From contig PDUO01000013.1 of the NCBI GenBank assembly GCA_003008705.1, forward strand, positions 1,136,702-1,200,701: a stretch of 64,000 bases of DNA. Reading direction: 5' to 3'. Made by a program: the position numbers and the translations under genes. The notes under the pieces were generated by a model. It was not told the origin of the DNA and ran no database searches. It saw nothing but the letters and a program-made list of their open reading frames with translations. This DNA comes from Pezicula radicicola (taxonomy: Eukaryota > Ascomycota > Leotiomycetes > Helotiales > Dermateaceae). Below are positions 37,545 through 47,216 of this stretch, piece after piece (position 1 is the stretch's first letter; the number at the start of each line of letters is the position of its first letter).

Positions 37545-37865
37545 AATTCTTCTAAGGGTAAGCTCCGGAGATCCTATCTTGTCAAAGGTGATGAACAAGC
37601 GAAGTCGAGGCGGTTGTGATATCTGCGCAGGAATACTGATATCACTAGTTTTGCAGATCAAGAGACGGTAGATCGACAGCGTAAGGTTCCAGTCCTTGGA
37701 TCGACGTAGATAGTATTGTACTCGAAACCGTTCTAGAGGTAAAGCTCCTGAGATCCTATCATAACAAAAGCTGATGAACGACCGAAGTCGAGGTGGTTGT
37801 GCCAATTGCGGAAAGAGAATACTGACATCGCAAGCTTTGTAGATCAAGAGGTGGTAGATCAGCTG
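37545..37865. repeat. Diverged ~182-bp tandem duplication
   Basis: Two head-to-tail copies share blocks such as AGATCCTATC, CGAAGTCGAGG and AGATCAAGAG at a spacing of 182-186 bp. One minus-strand frame (37509-37847) stays open through both and reads repeated PPRLR(S/L)FI(S/T)F segments; too little to call a gene. Confidence 0.75.
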
Positions 37866-38232
37866 CTAATTGCTAATACCAAACCAGCAAAAGAAGGCAA
37901 GTAGGTCCCTGAATCCCCAAGCAAACAAAACGCGCTGCTATAGGGACGCAACCTGCACACTCCCATAACACAAAGCAATAGCATGCATTAAACCATGTAC
38001 AGACGCGCTGCTTTGTTCAGAAACCACTGATAACACTCTATGGTTGTCAGTAGATGTTGCTGACAATCCCAAGAACTTGCAGAAAATGGGTCCAAGGCGG
38101 TGGAGATCCCCTATTGGGAGACAGTATGACTACTACTATGGCAATACCACTGGCTGGGAGGATTCGGATGTAGGTTATTCCACCCGGGACTGCCCTAGTT
38201 GAGGAGTGTTGAGGAGGTTTCGGCTAAGTGCG

Positions 38233-39938
38233 ATGCAGCGGTTTCGTTCTCGATCACCCCCATCCAGATTCCCAACCTCGAGAGCACCTTCCCCTATTTC
38301 AAGGGCAAGCCGAATGGAGAGCAGAAAGCATAGACGTCCCCGACCCAAGAGTAGAGCCCAGCGAGAGAGAATGGAGCAGGAATTTGCATCCAATGCTGGG
38401 GAGGATCGAAACACAACACCCGAACCCACCCCCAATCCAAGCACTATCCACCCTTTCAACAGCGATGGCCATGTCAACCATGATTCAGAGGATAAATTCG
38501 CCGGAACCCCTCCTGGTAATTACATCTGTAATCGCTGTCACGAGCCGGGTACGTGTTTCTCCTTATCCTCGCAGGATCCATTTGCTTCTGCTTCTTCTGC
38601 TTCTTCTGCTTCTGCCTCCAAGCTTTGCTCTTGCTTGCAACTTTTTGCTATTGGAGACTTCTCAAGATATGCAACTCTTACTGCATAACGTAGAACTGCC
38701 TCGGAACCTTGCAGTCTTCGCTTAAGAGACTTGGGATCATTCCTTTGTTGTGTAAACGCATTCTTACTTTTCGCTGTATTCAAGTCAACATATCATGATG
38801 TTGATCTACTCAACATCGCCATAGAATATTCCTCAGAGGGTATACTGACGGATTTCTAGGCCATTTTCTCCAAAAGTGTCCCACAAACATGGATCCCACT
38901 TTCGATAGAGCGCCCGGAAAGGACTATCTGTGTACAGTGTGCCGAGAGACTGGACTTCACTATAAAAGCCTTTGTCCGTTTAACAGAGATCCTCTATCCA
39001 TAATTCAGAAGAGGAGAAACCTGGCAAGGGAGCATTCAGTCGAGATAGAAGATGCACCACATGGAGGCGAAGACAAGTACCGACACATACACACTCCACA
39101 GAAAGTTGTCAGCAAAGACTGGAGTACACGACAACCTGCCCAGTTTGAAGAGGGTGAAGTCAAGGGACGAGCCTTCAGTCATCTCACAGAAGACCCCTTT
39201 GTTGAGACAGATGCACCGTTCGCAGTTTCCAGCGAGTTCACGCCATTCATCGATGCCATTGACAACTCTGTCAGCAAACCTCACGCATCAAAGGACCGAA
39301 AAGACTTCTCTCCGTTCATCAAGCGTTTGGTGGAAAGCAGGCAAGCTGAGATGACCAGCATCGTGAACAATGCCCAGCGCCGGATCACCGTGGCTAGTGT
39401 TTGGGTAGGTGAAGAACCAGAAAGCGATGACGAAGATTCTACGTGAGTAAGCAATGAACTTAGCTCGTCACGTATCAACTAACAAGTATTGTGAAGACCA
39501 CCGGCACCACCAAATACTCCAACCTCTGAACTCAGCCGTTCGACTTCTCCACGACAGACCATGAGTGTTAGCAGCATTCGGAGTGAGCCACCACCCTTGA
39601 TGAACCAAGAGTCCGGCATTCGATGTGAGTTTGTGAACGAAGGAAGGAAGGAAGGCGAGAAGACCATCAGCGTGCGTGCACGAACTAGTGTAGACGGTCG
39701 AATGTGGACAAGCCACTACCCTGGCATCACCGTCATGGCTAAAGATTATCAAGAGAAGATAGGAAGTACACTTGGAAGCGGATTACTGGGTGTGCAGCGA
39801 CATGATCTGATAACTTTGCTTGAGCAAACTGGATCCGCCACGTATTTCGCCAAGAACATTCATACGGGAGAAGAAGGCCGTGTTAGGATCAGATGGGTGG
39901 AGATGACGGACCGGGATTTGGACGCTTCTTTAGAATGA
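38233..39938 (+). CDS. Two-zinc-knuckle protein, 446 aa
   Basis: Three exons: 38233-38548, 38860-39442, 39497-39938. The first ~50 residues are Arg/Ser/Pro-rich. A CCHC zinc knuckle (C99, C102, H107, C112; CNRCHEPGHFLQKC) is split by the unusually long first intron of 311 nt, after Gly106. The reading PPGNYICNRC and CPTNMDPTFD resembles the knuckle of Mpe1/RBBP6-type RNA-processing factors, but no DWNN or RING domain is present. A second, variant knuckle (CTVCRETGLHYKSLC) follows about 25 residues later. The rest is charged, with a conserved-looking C-terminal part (FVNEGRK, MWTSHYPGITV, GRVRIRWVEMTD). RNA or single-stranded nucleic acid binding is inferred. Intron 1 contains a (TTCTGC)n-like tract. 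The start could be earlier, as the frame is open upstream to about 38206. Confidence 0.8.
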
Positions 39939-40841
39939 TTTTGCTTTGCGTGGAAGGAACATTGAGAGAGATAAGATTTGCTTCAACATCAGATAGCTCA
40001 CAAAAATCAAGAGAATTAATTTTGTCTTTCGTGCCCAATCCATGACCTTTGAGTAACCCAAATTAACTCGGTCACCTAGATCAATTCAGTTACTCATAGC
40101 CTAGTTGCTCAATCCAATTCAGATACTCAAATGAATTCGGCGGTTCTACATATAAATATGTTTTGTCGTCCTTAAATAAAAATGCATTCCAGACAGCGTC
40201 TTCAAGATGTTCCCTTTTGAGTTACTCAAAACAACTTACTCAAACAACTTGATTACCCACAGACTATGTCCTGTGTACAAATCTTTTCAAAGCACATATC
40301 CTTTGAGTTGTTCGAATTGGACCAACTTGGTGATTCACAACTTAAAACCCCAGAGCTAAAAAGGCTACTTCTTGAGTTTACTCAAATTAACTCAGTAATT
40401 CAGGGCATAGCTTCTATGCTTTAGACTAAAGGTTTTCTACAAAGTTAAGAATTGAGATCATGCTTTCTAGCATTCCCAAATCAACTTGGGGGAAATATTG
40501 AGCATTACTTGTCGGGCACTTTGCCTTGCCTCAATATCATTATTACTACAACCCCTGAGTGATCTAATTGATATCAAGTACTGAGTCTGATAACGAGCCA
40601 CATTTGTCAACTACTGTCATCGAATAGTAGTTACCCCTTGAATTACTGTGAATGAATATCTCTCTTGCCTCTGTACTTAAGAAGCTCAACCATTCCATAA
40701 CATGTCTATCCTATTTACTGAATAGAACTAACATGGTTCCAACGCCAGAGTCTCGTTGGCAAATGCGCGCATAGCACCGGCCAAAAAAAACTTGTATCCC
40801 CCGATAAAGCATTTGTAATCGTGATTTTGCATTGGCCCTTT
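39939..40841. repeat. Convergent spacer with degenerate 17-18-nt repeats
   Basis: Lies between the stops of the zinc-knuckle gene and AP-2 sigma. Contains many loose copies of a motif like CAATTCAGTTACTCA / GAGTTACTCAAA at about 40048-40150, 40215-40265 and 40300-40400. It is related to the long arrays at 51.1-51.5 and 52.6-53.0 kb. No gene seen. Confidence 0.7.
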
Positions 40842-41513
40842 TTACTCCAACTTATCAAGATGCTCCAACCTCGTCAGAACAACCTGTTTACTCGTCTCTT
40901 CGATCTCACCCGCTAAGAAGACCTCATCGAGAATAGCATAAACCTGTATCAATCAGCCCAACCAATCAGCACAAATACGCAACTCCAATTCCCCAACCCC
41001 AGTACTTCCGAACTATCCAACCAAAGAGGTAAGCAGAAATTACAAACGCACCTTATAGAAGTTAAACACCAAATCCAGTTCACACACATTTCCAAAGAAT
41101 GCATCCAGTACCTCCACGAAGAAATGTATAGCCTCTAGGTATGCGAGTTCGTTATCATTTGCGTCGACGCAAGCGCAGAAGAATAGACCGGCGTATCGTC
41201 GATATACTATCTTATTATTGCGGAACTCGACGAAATTCGATTGGTATTTTTGGTCTCGGGGTGCGACGAGGCGATGAACCTATAACAATCAGTATCTGAT
41301 CTGAAGATGATTGATGGGGAGGAAGAGAGGGATATCTACCTCGCCCTTCAGCTTTATCTTCTCTTCATCGTTGTATGGTGCGTACCATTTCGCAAGGCGG
41401 GTTTTACCCCTGGATGTTCGTTAGCTGCTGGCATTATGGTTGATAGTATGGTTGGAGATGGGAAGGTGTATTGCGTACTGCCGGTTTTGGATCAGGATGA
41501 ATGAGAGCACCAT
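40842..41513 (-). CDS. APS2: AP-2 clathrin adaptor complex sigma subunit
   Basis: Small (sigma) subunit of the AP-2 endocytic clathrin adaptor at the plasma membrane, holding the complex core with alpha, beta and mu. Four exons on minus: 41479-41513, 41340-41409, 41052-41279, 40842-40943; 144 aa, all phases consistent. The protein starts [12 protein letters not shown] and continues [78 protein letters not shown] and [13 protein letters not shown], an unmistakable sigma-2 longin-fold chain of the usual length. The N-terminal exon encodes only 11 full codons, so this gene is easily missed by frame scanning. Clathrin adaptor sigma-2 rather than sigma-1 is favoured by [12 protein letters not shown]. 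Confidence 0.95.
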
Positions 41514-42428
41514 TGTTGAGATGGACGCCCTGGAGCATTGCTGGTGGGTTGTCGTGATGCTGGGAGGTTTTGGCATGTCGTCGACCCCCGGCTAGCGCGA
41601 GGCTGATCAGCCGCTTAAATCCGACGACTTCACATCTTGTCAGCAACGACATTTTCTTTGTTAATCGTCCCCAAACATCACATTGCTTCTTCTATGTATA
41701 AGGGGGAAAACTTTAGGCGCTGGTTATTGTTTCCGCTAGGAATATGGTAATGGCACGACAACAGCCCTTAGGCTACATAATTAAAAGTTTACTTCGTACA
41801 GATAAGATCCCAATATCATTATATCAAGTCGAGGTGGACCCCGCAAATGAAATTACAGATGTTACACAATGTAGATACGGAATCGTACTTTTGTTCCCAG
41901 TGTGTGGATATTGATGCCAGTCGTTGGTATATGATGGCAGAATCAGCTGTCACTTGTCAGTTGAAAAGGGCAAGAGAACGCCTGAGGGTCTGCCCAACGA
42001 TGTCTTCGAATGAGAAAGCGTGGTATAATGCATGGCCAACGAATTTATGACGAGGTCTGGACTCAGCCTTCCTCACTTGCAGCAGTACTGCATCTCGAAA
42101 CCTGATGAGGTTCATCATGACTTCAACGTCTAGCAACAGAACCGAGATAATAACACAACACAAGGCACTGGAATGGAAGTCGGTCGAACGAGGTAATTCC
42201 AAACCGCATTCGTAAGAGGCAAAGAGTATGAAATTAGTGTGCTATTCGATGTAGCACCTGAAGATTCATCAGGGGCCTCTCATCCAAGTTGCCAATTTAT
42301 AACCGGCGAGGCCTCAAATGCTGACGTTCTATGACAAGTAAAATTGAAGCTTCAGTGTTTGCATTTTACTAACGTACACTGGTAAGAATTGTGGACTCTG
42401 CTTCCGTCGAATAACGGAGTTTGAAGAC
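41514..42428. other. Divergent spacer
   Basis: Upstream region of AP-2 sigma (minus) and of the broken zinc-finger gene (plus). Short frames only. The frame directly upstream of 42441 is open and reads KNCGLCFRRITEFEDVELP, so part of this spacer (from about 42380) may once have been coding. Confidence 0.45.
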
Positions 42429-43244
42429 GTGGAGCTACCGATGTCAGTCTCCACTGAGTGTCCAAGCACAGTTTCCCCAGTCTCGCCGTCTGGCAAACAA
42501 AATATTGAGACTACTGATTTTGCCGAGGAAGACATGGCATTGTTCAGGAGGGTGAGACTCGTATCGAAGAAGAAACGACAAAAAATGACGTCTAGTCCCT
42601 TCCAAAATCCGATCTTCGTGGACAATGCCTGGAACCCCGCTCTTTCACAAAAACCGGAGAGAGATGAAAGTTATTGCTGGCAAGATTTCGGTTTTAGCAG
42701 ATCAGCTGAATTGCCTCGTTCTGGAGAACCCCCGACGTTCATCGAGAGCTCGGCAATAAACGTATATGACGAACCCGAACCCTTACCTGGCCCCTATCTT
42801 GTATTTGAAGGAAGAAATGCATCATTTGATCAGATGAATCTCATATTTCGAAGTTCAAGAGTGCCAAGCATATATCCCTTTACTACTAGCGCTCAGGCGA
42901 ACCAAAACCCATTCGTGTGCACACTCCGTGGATGTGGGACTAGAGTCTTGAGAAAGGACGACCTCAAAAGGCATATTGAACAATAGCACAAAGGTTACAA
43001 AAAAAGATACATGTGTGGAACCTGTGATGAGAACACTAGACGCAAGGAATGATACGTCCGCGAAGTGAAATAGAAAAATCACTATTTAACATATGACAGT
43101 CTAAGGCGGTCATCAATATTCAAGTGTCCCTTCTGCATAGGTCCGGATAATCTAGAGGTGCTTTGCTTTAGTAGCGAAAAGTCGTTCAAGCACTATTTCG
43201 ATATACAACACCCGGAGTATAACAATGAAGGTGAAATAGACTAG
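42429..43244 (+). pseudogene. Decaying C2H2 zinc-finger gene
   Basis: A 180-codon frame (first ATG 42441) is polar and ends in a C2H2 finger, FVCTLRGCGTRVLRKDDLKRHIEQ, that is cut by TAG at 42984-42986, one residue before the expected second zinc-ligand His. The same frame continues HKGYKKRYMCGTCDENTRRKE to a TGA at 43050-43052. A further segment (KCPFCIGPDN, FSSEKSFKHYFDIQH; about 43120-43244) has C-x2-C and two His and looks like the last finger. Fungal proteins of this kind carry several consecutive fingers. Both stops are one C-to-T step from Gln or Arg codons (CAG, CGA), as expected from RIP or deamination. Alternatively an unrecognised intron removes the stops, but no good donor precedes them. 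Former DNA-binding regulator, probably non-functional. Confidence 0.6.
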
Positions 43245-45538
43245 ACATAGCTCAATAATGTGTACCTGACACATCCCATATACAACCAAATAAGATTGTG
43301 ACTGACCTCACGCAGGAGCCGAGAAAGCTAGGACCTAATTCGATCTCGATTCAACTCATGTAGGTGGGAGACTCCTCAAGTGGCTGCCTGGGCATAGGTG
43401 TGTTATGAGCTGTTTAGCAAAACAGGGTAGAAGGCGGAATGAGCAATATCTTGGATATTTCTTGGCAGAGAACTTTGCTTGAAGGAGAGGGATTTATGAT
43501 GGAAGGCAGTAGTATGCCCTTGACCAGCCAAACGATTTGGGATAGAGTCAATTATGTACAGAGAAAATAAGCACCCCATATCGGCAATGCCGGTGGCGAG
43601 AGGGAAATCTTTTGAAGGAGAGATGAAGCCTTGAGAATATAGAAATGAAGGAGGTGGACGCTTTTTTATTCAGGATAGACACTCAAACCTTAGACGTAGA
43701 GAAACCGATGTGTGAGCATGCAGCTAGTTAAGTGTTATAAGGATGAGATCAACAAAGACCCCAGATGGTATAAAGGCGTCTTGCAAAGAGGAAGTACTTG
43801 TAAATTAGGATTTTGGCTCCTTTGTCATACACTTTGCGATTCTAGCTACACGTGTTCAATAGGGAATTTGCTTCAAACATTAGGAAGGCAGGAATTAACT
43901 CTATAAATTGCACAACCTTTGCAAGGAGAATCTATTGTGTAGGAGTAGGAGGTAGAGATTACATAAATTGTAGATAGAGATTAACAAAGGTAAATCAGGC
44001 AGAGAACTATCAACACAATAATTACATGTTGGTCAATGCAGCAGAGACAAGCTTACTATTTCAATGTTGCCTCCCAAAGCACTCCTGGTGCTCTTCGCTT
44101 AAATGTGAAGAAATATTTGGCGACTAAAAACATACTAGTTAAGCTTGGTGATGTATCATTTAAATGGTAGTAGAATGACTATATTGTAAGCATTAGACCT
44201 TAGTGAGTGCGGCAAGTTGGTATTGTAATTTTATTGTTCATGCTAAACAGAATGAATGATCTATGGGTATTTCTAACATTGCGCAACACAACCTTTTCAA
44301 GGGGAATTATTTAGTGTTGCTTGACTTAGAAAGTAAGATAATGGTTTAAGGATACTTTGCATATATGTGTAGTGCACAAATATTAACATATAAATCATTT
44401 GTTTGTGGACGTTATAAGCATATGCTTATATCCATATTAACTGAGGTAGGGAGTGTAGCTATGGTCCTCCTGCAAACCTCTCCTTAGGTAAAGGTGAAGG
44501 ATTCCTTTTGGAAATTAAAGAATTACTAGTTCGGCTTGGTAATTTCTTATTCAGATGGCAAGGAAGAGCAGTCTTGCATTTTGAAGGTGCTGATACCTCT
44601 AAGATTAAGGTTCTAATTGGGTTGGTTTTAGTAACTATGTGTGCTTTATGTAACTATAATAAACGATCTCAAAGTTAACACAAGGTAGGTAGAGTAGTAC
44701 CACACGAATTCATTCGTAAGATATCATTTTAATTACAAAAGTTGGGTAACTGAGTTACCTAAGTCAACTAAGTTACTTAAATCAAGCCAGTTTCCCAGGT
44801 GGAGTGAGTTTATGTCGGGTCCGCGGCAAGGGAGTCTGTTTGTGAATAATCTAGAAGTTGCCGTTTAAAATAATGCACTCCAGAGTCATCGCTATCCTAG
44901 CCTCCGCCAACGCCGAGACCTTCCCTGCCTACCTTCCTTCTTCTTGCTCCTTCTTCCTTTCCACCTCCTTCTCCTTCAAACTTTCAACAACAACCTTTTT
45001 CTACAACCAAAAATTCCAAGGTACGTTATAATCTCCGCAATAGCATTGGAAGCCATATTCTCTTTTGTATTGCACGCTTTTGATAAGAGACTTTCTGAGC
45101 ATTCGCCGCGCACTCTGCTTGTGGAGAAGTTCTCAGGTTTAGATCTCAGCTCGCTTCGCGGCGGCGACTTCACTTTCGCGAGGGGTTCGACTCTTAAGCA
45201 AGAGCGAGTCATCCACCGCGACTTTCATCTTTCTTTCCAGCACAACACCTCCTCCTTCCCTCCTTCTTCACGCACCCGAACAACAACATCTCAACTTTGA
45301 AATTCACTGTCTGCAACTCACTTCAAAGTCAAACCTCATACACTAGGTAACTCAGGCCAGCTGGGTAACTCAAGACAGTCATCACTTGCTAACTCAATGG
45401 TTTTACAGAACAGATCTTGCTTCGACAAGATCTTTGACACATTCCAAATCTCACTCAAATCAATCAAGGTATGCCACAGCTTCATACAGTCTTACAGATG
45501 ACTACTGACATCTTTGAACAAAGCACCGGAACGCCAAA
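43245..45538. other. Gene-poor spacer and Myb-gene leader
   Basis: About 2.3 kb. AT-rich to about 44700 with no supported gene. A degenerate repeat cluster (AACTGAGTTACCTAAGTCAA-like) lies at 44735-44805. From 44900 to 45538 the sequence is CT-rich with a possible leader intron (donor at about 45021, GTACGT), and further GGTAACTCA units at 45345-45400. A 118-codon plus frame at 44944-45300 overlaps this leader and is not called. Confidence 0.5.
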
Positions 45539-46238
45539 ATGCCACCCAAAGCTGGTCAATGGACAGAGGCCGAGAAAGTCTGTAAATCTCATTCCAGGTA
45601 TTAATGCTGAGCTCTCGCTGACCAATTCACAGTACCGCTTCTTGTTGCAAATCATAAAGCAGCAGGGAGGTCAAAAGCTGTCGATCAAATACGATCAGCT
45701 CGACATGCCAGGTCGCACCCCCAAGGCTCTCTCGGAGATGTGGGGCAGGATCAAGAAGGAAGTTGAATCTACTAGCGGTGGTGATAACGACGGTTCTGCT
45801 CCTGATGGCAGCGAGGATGCTGGAGATGGTGCCAAGCCTCCAGCTGGCAAGAAAGCCGCTAAGGGTAAGTCTTGGATTATGAATTGACTTCAACTCATCA
45901 AGAGTAATCCTGGGTTACCAAAAACAACCGTACTCGATTAATCATGAGGAGCATTTTCTTGAGAGATTCTAACAGGACATAGGTACAACTACAAAGCCAG
46001 CAGCTAAGAAGGCCAAGGCAACCCCAAAGAAGGACATCAAGGTCACCCCTTCGAAGCGAAAGGCCGAGGCAGTTGATGAGGATATCAAGGGCGAGAACAC
46101 GCCAGAGACCTCTGACTCCGAGACTGGAGGTGTCAAGCTTGAGCACGGCCATTCCTCCGACTTCGGTAAATCTTGAACTCGCGAATCCTTGGTATTCGTT
46201 CACTGACTTGATTTGTAGGCAATGACATGGAGGGCTAA
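45539..46238 (+). CDS. Myb/SANT-like small basic protein, 157 aa
   Basis: Four exons: 45539-45577, 45633-45864, 45983-46165, 46219-46238. The N-terminal ~55 residues form a Myb/SANT-like helical domain: MPPKAGQWTEAEKYRFLLQI (first Trp at 8), IIKQQGGQKLSIKY, MPGRTPKALSEMWGRIKKEV (third helix). An acidic Asp/Ser linker follows. Then a lysine/alanine/proline tail (TTKPAAKKAKATPKKDIKV) resembles linker-histone tails, and an acidic end closes with GNDMEG. The combination suggests a nuclear chromatin or DNA-binding protein. The first donor is the non-consensus GTCTGT, but the join restores the family reading AEK-YRFLL. The last exon codes just six residues. The leader contains copies of the 17-18-nt repeat. 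Confidence 0.8.
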
Positions 46239-47216
46239 GCTAGATCCAAAGTCACTTGGAATCTGAGGATTGAAATCTTAGTATATCAATCGGAGGATAT
46301 CAAATATTTGGGGGTTATCTCGTGATGGATTGGTTCTCTTTGGTAGGCGTTTGAAGCCGCACTTTTCGATACGGAGTATGGAGTTGATGATGTTCTCTGG
46401 CCCCGTTACTGGAGATGCTTTTTAAGGGTTCGTCCGCTTACATAAGTAAGATACAAGAAAATACAGGGCACATTCGAGAAAATCCTGGTCTATCGTGACT
46501 CTTCACTCAACCATTGACTTCATTTAAGTTCCCCAACTTCACTCAGTCACCCAAATTAATTCAGTTACTGGGATTAATGCAGTCACCAAAATTAAGTCAG
46601 CAACTCGAACTAACTCAGCTACCCAAATAAATTCAGTTATCCAAACCAATTCAGTTACTCAAACTAAACTAGCTACCTAAATTAATCCAGTTACCAAAAC
46701 CAACTAAATATGAAATAAAGTATGCACCGCTTATGATAGAACCAGAGAGACAATAAAAAATTGGTCTTCAATATATTAATGCAACTCACAAAGAACTCAA
46801 AGATACTTACTTCCTCCCGGAAGAATGGTTTTCCCGACTGTTGATCCAAACCTCTAGTGCCCACCTTGATTGCTGATGAACCTCCATTCCGGGTGCGACC
46901 TTGCCAGCCATTATTGAATCATTGCCCTCTTTCTTGCATTTGTTCCTTTTGTCTCGGTACCAGTTGAGGCGCTTATTGTACATGCTGGATGACTAGAGCC
47001 TTGTATGCGCGACTGGGACACCACTCAACGACGTGCTTCTCCACCGCTGTCGCATACAATTCTTTTGCGCGCCGAGTATCTTTGCCACGAAGACATTGTA
47101 GCCCTTGTATACAATCTTACAATTTAGCTTCCACAGTATTCACTCATTCCCGCTTCGCTGCGAGCTCCCGATTGTTCAGCACCTCTATAAAACCTCATCT
47201 CCTCCAATCAACAACC
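46239..47216. repeat. Spacer with 17-18-nt repeat cluster
   Basis: At about 46525-46710 there are roughly ten consecutive units of the form CCAAATTAATTCAGTTA(C) with 16-18-nt spacing. The remainder is the promoter of nma111; the nma111 frame itself is open back to 46989. Confidence 0.75.

Larger units (their letters stand above)
34508..38232. other. Gene-poor region with structured repeats
   Basis: 3.7 kb without a supportable gene. It contains a tRNA-like element (35289-35473), a 53-bp palindrome (37379-37431) and a ~182-bp tandem duplication (about 37545-37865). Composition is uneven: GGTAGGTAGG-type short repeats near 35540 and AT-rich stretches around 34600-35000. A methionine-initiated segment at about 38094-38168 (MGPRRWRSPIGRQ) ends at a GTAGGT donor-like site but could not be spliced in frame to the next gene. 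Confidence 0.5.

Noticed and set aside
44944..45300. 118-codon plus-strand frame
   Set aside because: Lies in the CT-rich leader of the Myb/SANT-like gene; the translation is Leu/Phe/Ser-rich as expected from pyrimidine tracts.
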